Shown: positions 10,226-20,700 of the stretch, piece after piece | How positions within the stretch are numbered: the stretch's first letter is position 1 | How the letters are laid out: every line of letters starts with the position of its first letter | Assembly: GCA_003279455.1 (NCBI GenBank) | Contig: QCHU01000002.1 | Location: 1-64,000 of the forward strand | Reading direction: 5' to 3' | DNA length: 64,000 nt | Source: Prochlorococcus sp. AG-402-G19 | GTDB taxonomy: Bacteria > Cyanobacteriota > Cyanobacteriia > PCC-6307 > Cyanobiaceae | The notes under the pieces: generated by a model | Seen by the model: only the letters and a program-made list of their open reading frames with translations | Told to the model about the DNA's origin: nothing | Databases searched by the model: none | Position numbers and translations under genes: made by a program

Positions 10226-11270
10226 ATTATTACCTTGTTACGAGAAGATCTTGGTAACAGGCGGCCTAGGTTTTATAGGTGGTGCATTAATATCTAATTT
10301 ACTAGAAAATACTCATGCAAATATATTCAATTTGGATAAATTTGGTTATGCTAGTGATTCAAGAAGAATTGATAAAAAGATTTCTTTATTGAATGAATCA
10401 AAAAATAGATATACTTTTATAAAGGCGGATTTATTTAATAAATCTCATATAGAGGAGATTATTTCTGAAATTAGTCCAGATTGTATTTTTCATTTAGCAG
10501 CTGAAAGTCATGTTGATAAATCTATTTCTTCACCACAAAATTTTATTCAAAGTAATGTTGTTGGAACTTTTAATTTACTTGAGTCGATTAGAAATAATTG
10601 GTTAAAAATGTCTGAATCAAAAAAAAGTATTTTTAGATTTTTACATGTTAGTACTGATGAAGTTTTTGGTTCCTTAGGGCATTCTGGTCTATTTAGTGAG
10701 AATAGTTCTTATAAACCTAGGAGTCCTTATTCAGCAAGCAAAGCGGCCAGTGATCATATTGTTGATGCATATTTTCATACATATGGATTACCCGTTTTAG
10801 TTACTAATTGCAGTAATAATTATGGGCCTTGGCAGTTTCCAGAGAAATTCATACCTTTAACTATTTCGAAATGTTTAAATAGACAGAATATTCCAATTTA
10901 TGGAGATGGTCAAAATATTCGAGATTGGATTTATGTTGATGATCATGTTGATGCTTTGATGTTGGTTATGGCATCAGGAAAAATAGGGAACCATTATTGT
11001 ATTGGTAGCAGTGAGGAGCATACTAATTTAGAAATAGCATCTATTATTTGTAGCTTGCTTGATGATTTAATTCCATTGAAAGTACCTCATTCATCTTTAA
11101 TCAGCTTTGTCGAAGACCGATTAGGCCATGATAGGAGATATGCAATAAATTCTTCCAAAATAAAGCAAGAGTTAGGATGGCATCCTAGCCATACATTCAT
11201 TGCTGGGATCAAAGAAACTATCAATTGGTATTATTCAAATCAACATTGGTGTAATAGATTTCATGAATAA
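10215..11270 (+). CDS. rfbB: dTDP-glucose 4,6-dehydratase
   Basis: ILVTGGLGFIGGALISNLL, LHVSTDEVFGSLG, YSASKAASDHIV, NCSNNYGPWQFPEKFIPL; RmlB family. Confidence 0.96.
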   Translation: MENKLLPCYEKILVTGGLGFIGGALISNLLENTHANIFNLDKFGYASDSRRIDKKISLLNESKNRYTFIKADLFNKSHIEEIISEISPDCIFHLAAESHVDKSISSPQNFIQSNVVGTFNLLESIRNNWLKMSESKKSIFRFLHVSTDEVFGSLGHSGLFSENSSYKPRSPYSASKAASDHIVDAYFHTYGLPVLVTNCSNNYGPWQFPEKFIPLTISKCLNRQNIPIYGDGQNIRDWIYVDDHVDALMLVMASGKIGNHYCIGSSEEHTNLEIASIICSLLDDLIPLKVPHSSLISFVEDRLGHDRRYAINSSKIKQELGWHPSHTFIAGIKETINWYYSNQHWCNRFHE

Positions 11271-11360
11271 GGTTATATTAATTTTTTTTAAATACAATTC
11301 AACAAATGATAGATTAGTATTAATTAAAAATATTTTTAAACAGAAAATAGTTTAAACACT

Positions 11361-12572
11361 ATGGATCATAATGAGTACTTTCGGTTTGAAAATAAATTTA
11401 GAGGTTCGAAGGAAAACGTATTAAATCGCTTAGAGCAATACCGTAAACTTGTTGAACTGATTTTTATAAAAAGTAGATATGCGACTTCTCTCGATATTGG
11501 ATGTGGTCGTGGAGAGTGGCTTGGTTTTTGTAAAAGTATAGGATTTAAAAGTTTAGGCATAGAAAATAACGAAATAATGGTAAAAGAGTGCAGAAAAGCT
11601 GGTTTTGATGTTAAAGAGGGAGATGCTTTAGATTTGATAAAAAATATTCCAAGCGATAGTCTTTCATTGGTTACTGCTTTTCATGTGATTGAGCATTTAA
11701 CTTTTAATTATTTAAAAGAATTACTCTCTGAATGCAATAGAGTGCTCGCTACAGGTGGAATTTTATTATTGGAAACCCCAAGCATTGATAATATTTCTGT
11801 TTCTACAAAATTATTTTATACAGATCCCACACATATTAATCCTATTAATCCAGATTCTTTTATCTATTTCTTAAATAATGTTGGTTTTGATGCTTCTAAA
11901 TACTTTTATATTAATGGAGGTCCTCTGCAAGAGTCTAACCCTGCTTATTTGACAAGATTACTCAATGGTATTGCTCAAGATATATGTATTATCGCTACAA
12001 AGGATTTATCTGCTACCGAATTATATTTTTCCAATAACAGTAATTGGTCTGATCGTTTAAATCTTGGAATTAGTACCATAGAGGGATCCTTAGAATTTGA
12101 TGCTGCGATTAATAAAAAAGATATGGTTATGAGAGAAAAAATAATAGAAAATCAGGTTGAAATATTTACTCTAGAACAGAAATTATTAATTTTGGAGAAA
12201 CGAATATTAACTGTCGAGACTTTGAATAATCAGTTGAATCAAATTCAACTTTGGAAAAAAATAATCAGAAAAATTCCTCTAATATATAGAGTATTAAAAA
12301 AAATAAAAAGAATTCTTTCTTTTGCTACTATGAAGATACTTCTAATCAAGTTTTTTTCTGATACTCGACTTGGGTTTTTACTTTTTAGAATAATGATAAG
12401 ATTTTTACGAAAAATTCAACTTATATCTTGTGCTGAGAAATATCAAAATATATACATTCAATTGAGAAAATCATACAATAGTGATAATAAAGTTAAATGT
12501 GATAATTATCTGGAAAAACATTATTATCTTAATCCTCAAGCTAAATCAATTTATAACGATCTTAGATCATGA
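11361..12572 (+). CDS. SAM-dependent methyltransferase with C-terminal coiled-coil/helical extension
   Basis: LDIGCGRGEWLGFCKSIGFKSLGIENN, AFHVIEHL class I MTase motifs; about 150-aa helical tail (NQVEIFTLEQKLLILEKRILTVETLNNQLNQ). Confidence 0.8.
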   Translation: MDHNEYFRFENKFRGSKENVLNRLEQYRKLVELIFIKSRYATSLDIGCGRGEWLGFCKSIGFKSLGIENNEIMVKECRKAGFDVKEGDALDLIKNIPSDSLSLVTAFHVIEHLTFNYLKELLSECNRVLATGGILLLETPSIDNISVSTKLFYTDPTHINPINPDSFIYFLNNVGFDASKYFYINGGPLQESNPAYLTRLLNGIAQDICIIATKDLSATELYFSNNSNWSDRLNLGISTIEGSLEFDAAINKKDMVMREKIIENQVEIFTLEQKLLILEKRILTVETLNNQLNQIQLWKKIIRKIPLIYRVLKKIKRILSFATMKILLIKFFSDTRLGFLLFRIMIRFLRKIQLISCAEKYQNIYIQLRKSYNSDNKVKCDNYLEKHYYLNPQAKSIYNDLRS

Positions 12573-15500
12573 AAATAGCTATTGATATACAAGGATGTCA
12601 AGGTGAGATAAGCAGTAAAAGGGGTATAGGTAGATATTCATCAAACTTTATTAAAGCACTTGTTAGAAACTATCCTGAAAATCAATATTATCTTTTTGCT
12701 AATGCAGGTTTAAGAGATATTCACTTTGAATTTATTGATGAATTATATTCCGAAAAATTTAATGTCAATTATATTAAATGGTATTCTCCCGGCTTTTTAA
12801 ATGATGATGATTGTTTAAATAAAAACTCAAGGAATGAGTTAGCAAGACAAATACGATCTTATATGCTCACGGAGTTAAATGTTGATATTATTTTAGTTAC
12901 AAGTTTTCTAGAAGGTTACCTTGATAATAGTTTTACAGGTTTAGATTTTTCATATCAACTGCCTAGAGTTTGTTGTATTTTTTATGATTTAATTCCTTTG
13001 CTTAATCCCAAGGAATACTTAAACAATGATGAATATTTACAATTTTACAACTCTAAGTTAAAAGAAATAAGGAATTTTGATTTGCTATTGGCAATTTCCG
13101 AATCAGCTCGACTAGAGGCAATAAAGTATTTAAAGTTTGAGCATGAAAGTGTTTATAATATTCTCGCGGCTTGTGATAAAGATAAATTTAATAATCTTCA
13201 AACGGAAGAGTTTCCTAAATTCAAGAATCTGGAAAATTTTATTCTTTATACCGGAGCTGTAGATCCAAGAAAAAATCTAAAAACCTTAATTCAAGCATAT
13301 TCTTCTTTGCCTGTTAAATTAATAGTACAGCATAAGCTAGTTATTGCAGGAAGTATAAGTAAATCTGAGAAACTTTTAATTTATTCATGGTGTAATGCGT
13401 TTGATCTTCCTTCTAATTATGTAGAGTTTTTGGGATATGTTTCTGATAAAGAATTATGTTTTTTGTATAAGACTTGTCATTTATATGTATTCCCTTCTTT
13501 TCATGAAGGTTTTGGTTTACCTGTATTAGAAGCAATGACTTGTGGTGCTGCAGTAATTGGTTCAAATACTACAAGTGTTCCTGAGGTTATACAGTGCAAA
13601 GATGCATTATTTAACCCATTTTGTTTTCAAGAGATAGCATCTTTAATTGAAAAATGTTTAACTAATAAAGAATTTTACGATTCTATTAAAAATTCAGTTA
13701 TAAAAAGAGCAAATAAATTTTCATGGGAACTTACTTCAAAATTAGCAAATCAAGCTCTGGTTGCTAATGCTCATCAAATAACTCATATTCATAAAAATAA
13801 ATTAAAAACAAATAGTGTTGATTCTTTTTCACAATTTAAGTCCTATTTGAAATCTATTCCACTTAGAAATAGAAAAAGAGAAAATGAATCTTTTTTAAAA
13901 AAGATAGCAGCCTCTATTTCTCTGAATACTATTCAAATTCGAAAATATTCCTTTTCAGCTAATAAAATAAACTATCAATTTAAATGGGAGATTCAAGGTC
14001 CTTTCGATTCTTCTTATAGTTTGGCAATTTTAAATCGCTCCTTAGCCTATGCTGCTATTAAAATTGGTAAAGATATATCTATTAGATCAACTGAAGGATT
14101 TGGTGATTTTTTGCCAAATAATGATTTCTTAAAAGCAAACCCTATATTAAAATCTTTATTTGAAAAACCCAAAGACTATGGCAATAATTACATAATTTCT
14201 CGGAATCTATACCCGCCAAGAGTTTCAGATTTTGAAGAATCTAAGCTTAAACTTCTTCATGCGTATGGTTGGGAAGAATCTGAATTTCCTTTCGAGTGGG
14301 TGCAAAATTTTAACACTTATCTTGACGGTATGACTGTTATGTCCTCCCAAGTAAAAAAAATATTGATTGATAATGGTGTTTCTATACCCATCGAGGTTTG
14401 TCAGCTAGGTGTTGATCACATTGATTTAAATCAACAAGAGCAAGAAGTTTTATTCGATAAAGATGGATACAAGTTTTTGCACATTTCCTCTTGCTTTCCA
14501 AGGAAAGGCATTACTTTTTTACTCGAAGCATATGGAAAATCTTTTTCTGGCAATAAAGATGTCATCTTAGTTATTAAAACTTTCGAGAATCCACATAATA
14601 AACTTCAGGAAATCTTGCTAACTTTACAAGCTTCAAATCCTGATTTTCCTCATGTTCAAATTATTAAAGATGAACTTTCATCTTCACAAATAAAATTTCT
14701 TTATCAAAATTGTGATTGTTTAGTCACTCCGAGCTTGGGAGAAGGTTTTGGTTTGCCAATTGGTGAGGCTATGTTAAATAGAATTCCAGTTATAACAACA
14801 GCGTGGGGAGGTCAAATGGATTTTTGTAATTCAGATAATTCCTGGCTTGTTGATTATAAATTTAATTACACGGATACACATTTTAATTTGTTTAGTTCTG
14901 TTTGGGCTGAGCCTGTCTTAGAAGATCTCTCTAGTCGTATGAAAGAGCTATATTATGCAGATAAGGAGGTTATTAATATAAAGGTCGAAAAGGCAAAGTC
15001 GACAATAGACTATTATACTTGGGAAAAAGTTGTTAATTTAAATTTAGAGTTTTTTAAAAAGTTACCAACATATTATAAAGGTAGAAAAAATCTGGTTGGA
15101 GTAGTAACTCCATGGAACCAAAAATGTGGCATCTTTAATTATTCTCAAAATCTTTTCAATAACTTTGATAATCAAGTACTTATTTTTGCACCTATTAAAC
15201 AATTGTTGATTAAAGAAGATGAAAGTTTTGTAAATCGTTGCTGGTTATACGAAGAGGATGAATTGAATAGCCTTACTGAAAATATTATTCAGAGTGGTTT
15301 AACTACAGTCGTAATTCAGTTCAACTTTGGATTTTTTAATTTCCATGCTTTTTCTAATTTAATACATTCACTTAAGAGTAAATGTATTAAAATAATAATA
15401 ATTTTTCACTCAACTAAGTCTCCTGTAAATAATAAGTTAAAAGATCTAAATGCAATTGTTTCTGAACTCTCTCTTTGTGATCGTCTTTTAGTTCATTCAG

Positions 15501-16195
15501 CTAATGACTTAAATAATTTAAAGACAATTGGATTGGTAAATAATTCTTCTTTATTTCCCCATGGGGTTAATATCTCTGATACTTTAATCCAAAATATTTC
15601 AGCTAGCAAAAAAACACTAAGTTCTAAAAAGCTTCGAATTGCATCTTTTGGTTACTGTCTTCCAGGCAAAGGATTTGATCAATTAATACTTGCGTGCAAA
15701 TATTTGAATGAATCATATATAAATACAGATTTGCGTATTTGCTCTTCAGTTTATAGTAGTGAATATAACTATCTCGTATCAGAGTTAAATCAATTAATTG
15801 ATCGATATTCTTTAAGTAATAGAGTGGAAATTTGTTTTGACTATTTGCCTGAAGATGAGATTAATAAAGTATTAATGAATGCTGATCTTGTTGTATTTCC
15901 TTATCAAAGTTCTAATGAGTCATCCAGTGCAGCCGTTAGAAATGGTCTTAAATCAGGTTCTCCAATAGCAATCACTCCTCTTGATGTTTTCCAGGATGTA
16001 GAACAGGTTGCATATAAATTTTCTGGATTTTCAGGTAAAGATTTGTCTGAAGATATAAAGAAATGGCATCTAAATCAGCTTTCAAAATCTAAGGAACAAA
16101 TTACACTTGATAGGACAAAAATTCTGAATTGGCTTGATCAATTTGATTTCAAGAAAATAGCATTACGCCTTGAAAATATGGTTGAGGTACTGTAA
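12569..16195 (+). CDS. Multidomain glycosyltransferase with three predicted GT-B (GT4-like) units
   Basis: 1208 aa; three GT C-terminal cores: YTGAVDPRKNLKTLIQAY..FPSFHEGFGLPVLEAM; HISSCFPRKGITFLLEAY..TPSLGEGFGLPIGEAM; FGYCLPGKGFDQLILACKYL..FPYQSSNESSSAAVRNGL; start overlaps stop of the upstream MTase gene (ATGA). Confidence 0.85.
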   Translation: MKIAIDIQGCQGEISSKRGIGRYSSNFIKALVRNYPENQYYLFANAGLRDIHFEFIDELYSEKFNVNYIKWYSPGFLNDDDCLNKNSRNELARQIRSYMLTELNVDIILVTSFLEGYLDNSFTGLDFSYQLPRVCCIFYDLIPLLNPKEYLNNDEYLQFYNSKLKEIRNFDLLLAISESARLEAIKYLKFEHESVYNILAACDKDKFNNLQTEEFPKFKNLENFILYTGAVDPRKNLKTLIQAYSSLPVKLIVQHKLVIAGSISKSEKLLIYSWCNAFDLPSNYVEFLGYVSDKELCFLYKTCHLYVFPSFHEGFGLPVLEAMTCGAAVIGSNTTSVPEVIQCKDALFNPFCFQEIASLIEKCLTNKEFYDSIKNSVIKRANKFSWELTSKLANQALVANAHQITHIHKNKLKTNSVDSFSQFKSYLKSIPLRNRKRENESFLKKIAASISLNTIQIRKYSFSANKINYQFKWEIQGPFDSSYSLAILNRSLAYAAIKIGKDISIRSTEGFGDFLPNNDFLKANPILKSLFEKPKDYGNNYIISRNLYPPRVSDFEESKLKLLHAYGWEESEFPFEWVQNFNTYLDGMTVMSSQVKKILIDNGVSIPIEVCQLGVDHIDLNQQEQEVLFDKDGYKFLHISSCFPRKGITFLLEAYGKSFSGNKDVILVIKTFENPHNKLQEILLTLQASNPDFPHVQIIKDELSSSQIKFLYQNCDCLVTPSLGEGFGLPIGEAMLNRIPVITTAWGGQMDFCNSDNSWLVDYKFNYTDTHFNLFSSVWAEPVLEDLSSRMKELYYADKEVINIKVEKAKSTIDYYTWEKVVNLNLEFFKKLPTYYKGRKNLVGVVTPWNQKCGIFNYSQNLFNNFDNQVLIFAPIKQLLIKEDESFVNRCWLYEEDELNSLTENIIQSGLTTVVIQFNFGFFNFHAFSNLIHSLKSKCIKIIIIFHSTKSPVNNKLKDLNAIVSELSLCDRLLVHSANDLNNLKTIGLVNNSSLFPHGVNISDTLIQNISASKKTLSSKKLRIASFGYCLPGKGFDQLILACKYLNESYINTDLRICSSVYSSEYNYLVSELNQLIDRYSLSNRVEICFDYLPEDEINKVLMNADLVVFPYQSSNESSSAAVRNGLKSGSPIAITPLDVFQDVEQVAYKFSGFSGKDLSEDIKKWHLNQLSKSKEQITLDRTKILNWLDQFDFKKIALRLENMVEVL

Positions 16196-16212
16196 AAAAG
16201 TCGAGGAAATCT

Positions 16213-17172
16213 CTAGGTTGATTGTAAACTATCGTTAATCATCATATCAATAATAGTGTCTATATTAATTTTAGAGCGCCATCCTAGATCCTTAAATAAT
16301 TTTTCTGGGTTTCCATAAGATTGCATTATTTCATTTGCTCGGAAAAGATCTTTGTTTATTTGTACGTGTTTTTCCCAGTTTAGATCTAATTTATCAAAGA
16401 CTTTCTTTACAAAATAATTTAAACTATTTTTTTTGCCGGTACATATGACTTGATCTTTATTTTCAATATCTCTCAGGATTAATTGCATGGCTTCAACGTA
16501 TTCCGGAGCCCAACCCCAATCTCTAACTATTGAAATATTGCCTAGTTCTATTTTCTCATATTTTTTTTCTTTAATATCAATCGCAGATTTAATGATTTTT
16601 TGAGTTACAAAGTTATCCTTTCTCAAGGATGATTCATGATTAAATAATATCCCGGTGACACAATTTAACCCAAAACTTTCTCTATAAATTTTTACTAGAT
16701 TAAAGCTTGCTTGCTTGCCTACGCCGTAGGGGCTTCTTGGGTCGTGACTTGTATTTATACATGCTGCTTTCTCAGTATTCCCAAAGATTTCGCTACTGCC
16801 GGCAAAGAAAATTCTCCCGTCATATTCGATTTTTTTGGTTGCCTCTAAGATATTAAGGGAGCCAGAGATTATACTGTTAATAGTCTCTGTAGCATGTGAG
16901 AAGGATTTGCTCACTGAAGATTGCGCAGCTAAATTATATATTTCATCAGGTTTAACTTTCGCAATTAATTCTAAAATCTGATCCTTTTTTTCGATGTCAC
17001 ATTGGATTAATTCAATGTCGTTATTGATACCTAGCTTTGTAAAATTTGGGAAGCCTCTTAGATCTTTGCGCGATACTCCAACAACTCCAAAACCCTTAAC
17101 TAGTAACGATTTCGCTAAAAGGCATCCATCTTGCCCGCTCACCCCGAATATTAGAGCTTTTTTGGAAGTCAC
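16213..17172 (-). CDS. GDP-mannose 4,6-dehydratase-like NAD-dependent SDR
   Basis: [87 protein letters not shown]. Confidence 0.85.
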   Translation of the reverse strand: MTSKKALIFGVSGQDGCLLAKSLLVKGFGVVGVSRKDLRGFPNFTKLGINNDIELIQCDIEKKDQILELIAKVKPDEIYNLAAQSSVSKSFSHATETINSIISGSLNILEATKKIEYDGRIFFAGSSEIFGNTEKAACINTSHDPRSPYGVGKQASFNLVKIYRESFGLNCVTGILFNHESSLRKDNFVTQKIIKSAIDIKEKKYEKIELGNISIVRDWGWAPEYVEAMQLILRDIENKDQVICTGKKNSLNYFVKKVFDKLDLNWEKHVQINKDLFRANEIMQSYGNPEKLFKDLGWRSKINIDTIIDMMINDSLQST

Positions 17173-17626
17173 TAGAGCAAGTGGGGATAATTTTCTATTT
17201 TGCTTGCTTGCAGAATTTAAATCAAATCAAAGGCTTCAAAATCCCTCTTCTTTGCCGGAAATGATTTTCAATTCTTGTTGCCAAAAATAGAACTGATTGA
17301 CTTCTAAGCAAAAATACTTTCTTTAGAGTGTGCACTTTGTTATCTGGTTCTTTTTTAATACATAAAAGCTTTTTGTCTTCTTGATGATCTCGTTATTAAC
17401 TTTTGTTATTCAATGTAGATAGAAAACCTTTAAGTTTTTGTAAACCTTTTTATACCAATGGGTCTTGATAGTCTCAATCCGAAAGACAGGTTTAAATTTA
17501 TTCGTGATTATTTCCATTTTTTAATAACAAACTGATTCTATTTTCTTCATCTAAATGTTTGGATTCCCTTGTTTTGAGCATTGCTATCTTCCGATATTCC
17601 CTTATACTCCGCTGGAATTCGTACGT

Positions 17627-17674
17627 CAGGCGATATAGTGCCTGTCCTTACTGATAGCCGCAGTTGTGCTGCGG
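17627..17674 (+). promoter_or_regulatory. Two tandem hairpins in putative 5'UTR of the RTX surface-protein gene
   Basis: CAGGC-GATATAGT-GCCTG (17627-17644) and CCGCAG-TTGTG-CTGCGG (17658-17674), 40 nt before the ATG at 17714. Confidence 0.5.
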
Positions 17675-17713
17675 AGATCCCCCTTACCTCAGAACAAACT
17701 CTTTTCTCCTAAA

Positions 17714-20700
17714 ATGGCCAACGCGACTAGCACAGAACTCCAAGAGCTTTACGTTGCTTACTTCGGGCGAGCTGCTGATCCCACAGGTCTGGATTACTGG
17801 ACTAATAAAGGGATAACAACCACTAAATTTGCTGCCGACATGTATGCGCAGGCAGAATTTAAAGATGCATACGGCAGTCTTTCAACTGAAGCGCAAGTAA
17901 ATCAGATCTACCAAAACCTTTTTGACAGAGAAGCTGATGTAACCGGTTTAACTTACTGGACGCTTCAAGTTGACTTAGGCAATCTTAAGCTTGCTGAAAT
18001 AGCTACTCATCTTATCTGGGCAGCAAAAAATAATTCTGGAAGCTCAGATGACAAAACAGCATTAGAGAACAGAACTAATGCTGCTGTTGCTTACACAGCA
18101 AAGATCAAAGAATCAACTGCTGCGATACTTGCATATCAAGCTGAATCAACTTCTCCTTGGAAATCTGGAGACAACATTGCAGAAGCAAAATCTTATCTAT
18201 CAGGAATAGATAAAGATACTGCTTCTACAACAGCTGGTATAGCAGCAAGCGTAACAACAATTACTAATAATGGCGTACCAGGCAATGCTGATACAGTTTC
18301 ACTAACTTCTGGAGTAGATAAAGGTTCCTCCTTCTCAACTGGAGCTGGAAACGATACTTTCAATGCTCTTCTTACAACTGACAACACAAATACACTTAGT
18401 GCATACGACGTTTTAGACGGTGGTACTGGAACAGACACTATCAATGTCGATGTAAGAACTGCAGTTACCCCTCAAAAACTAACAGGTATCGAAAACCTAA
18501 ACGCTACCTTTAGTGCAGGAGTAGTTCTTGGATTAGCTCAAGCAACTGATACAACCACTGTTAAGAGCCTTTCAAGTACAACAGCTGGCTCTTTTAGCGG
18601 CCTTGGAGCTCAAGTTGCAAACTTAGGAGTTGAAAATACAGCTCTAGGAACCACATTTACATTTGCTTCAACAACTGGAACTCAATCCAAAAACGTAACA
18701 GTTAACAATGTCACAGGTGGAACTGCTGGAACAGTGATAATTGAGGGTATAGAGACCCTTACGTTTACAGCAGAAGGTGTAGCTAGCTCTTATGAAGTTG
18801 ATTCATCTGCTACAACTTTAAATTTTGCTGGTGCAGTGAACCAAACTGTTGTGTTGGATGCAACCAGTGTAAGTACTAGTCTTTTTGACGCTTCTAGTGC
18901 TACAGGTAATGTAACTCTCACAACCATAGATCAAACATCAGTTGGCGGTGCAGTTGACGTGACTGTTAATGGTGGTTCAGGTAATGACACCTTTACAATC
19001 GTCGAGTCAAATGATTTGAGTGTTACTGGTGGAGCGGGTAATGACACATTTACAATGCTCGCTGTCGATACAAGCGATACAGTTAATGGTGGAGATGGAA
19101 CTGACACACTAATTACTGATAACACAAATGCAATTGCTTTAGACGGAGCTACTAGATCTACATTTACTAATCTTGAAGGCATTACCATCAACGACCACTT
19201 TGATGGAAGCTTGAATGTCTACCAAATTGCAACATCCATAAACACTGTCAACTTAACTGAAGCTGATGCTTCGATTATCGACGAAAGTGAGACAATTACA
19301 GGTAATGCAGGAACCTTAACTGTAAACATCGGTAATTCATCAACAGATGCTAATGGTCACCTTGATGGTGCTTTGACTGCTACTGATACAGGTAGTGCAA
19401 CTACTGACACTGTAAATATCGTCAATAAAGCTAAGCTTTCTACTGGAGCTAACTTCGACGTATTTAATGCTCAGAATTTCACTTCAACTGGTTATGAGAA
19501 TGTAAGTATCAATACTGGTGCTGGTACAGGTAATGACCAGGCAGATATTACGACTTTAACCATTACACCTGACGTTGCTTCTGCCAATGTTTCTTTAACA
19601 ATTACTGGAACCAACTCATTCTTAGTTGACGATTCAGTTACGACTTCATCAACTGGTCTAATGACTATTGATGGATCTGGAATGACTGCTCAAGCCGCTG
19701 GTACTACTACTTTAAAAATAGATAGTACTTCACACGGATCTAATGGAACTGGAAGTATCACAGGTTCTGCAGGTGATGACGTTATTGCTGTTGGAGCTTT
19801 CAAAACAACTATTACTGGTGGTGCAGGTAATGACTCACTTACCGGTGGTTCAAAAGTAGATAGCATTGATGGTGGCGCAGGAGATGACACCATCGATGGT
19901 GGTGGTGGTAACGACACACTCCTTGGTGGAGCTGGTAATGACACCTTCACAATTAGTGGTACATCAGTCAGTGTTGATGGTGGAGCTGGTAATGACACCA
20001 TAGATATGGATTCAACCTTGTCTGCTGGCGATACAATTTCTGGTGGAGATGGAACTGACACACTAGAAATTACTACTATTGCCACTGGTGCTACTAGTGT
20101 TGGAGTTACCGGATTTGAGTACTTGAGTCAGGCAGTAACTGGTACTCAGGATATGGCTCAGTTCACCAATAACACCTTCACAAGGATAATTGCTAATATC
20201 GCCAACACCTCTGCATTTACAAATGTAGGCTCTTCAACTAATGAGTTACGTTTCATTAGTGATAGTACTGATACAACAACGTTCTCACGTTTGGTTGATA
20301 ACACCAGCAATACATTGACTGTAGGTGCTAACACTGATGCAGCTACAACACTTGCTAACTTGATCGTTGATGATGAAGAGACTCTAAACGTCACTGGTGG
20401 TGCAATTGATTCAGACGACTACACGCTGACCATTACCACTTTGGATGCTGAAGATCTAGTAACTCTTAATGTTACTGGAGATCAGAATACCGCCATAACA
20501 AATGCGATTGCTTCACAGTCAACTGCTTATTTGACAACTGTTGATGCAAGTGCTGCTGGAGGAACAGTTAGCATTAGCGCGGCTAACGCAACTAAAGCCC
20601 TTACTATGACAGGTGCAGCGGCTGATGCTTCGACACTAACTGGTGGTACTGGTGCTGACACAATCACTGGTGGTACTGCGGCTGACAGTTTGACTGGTGG

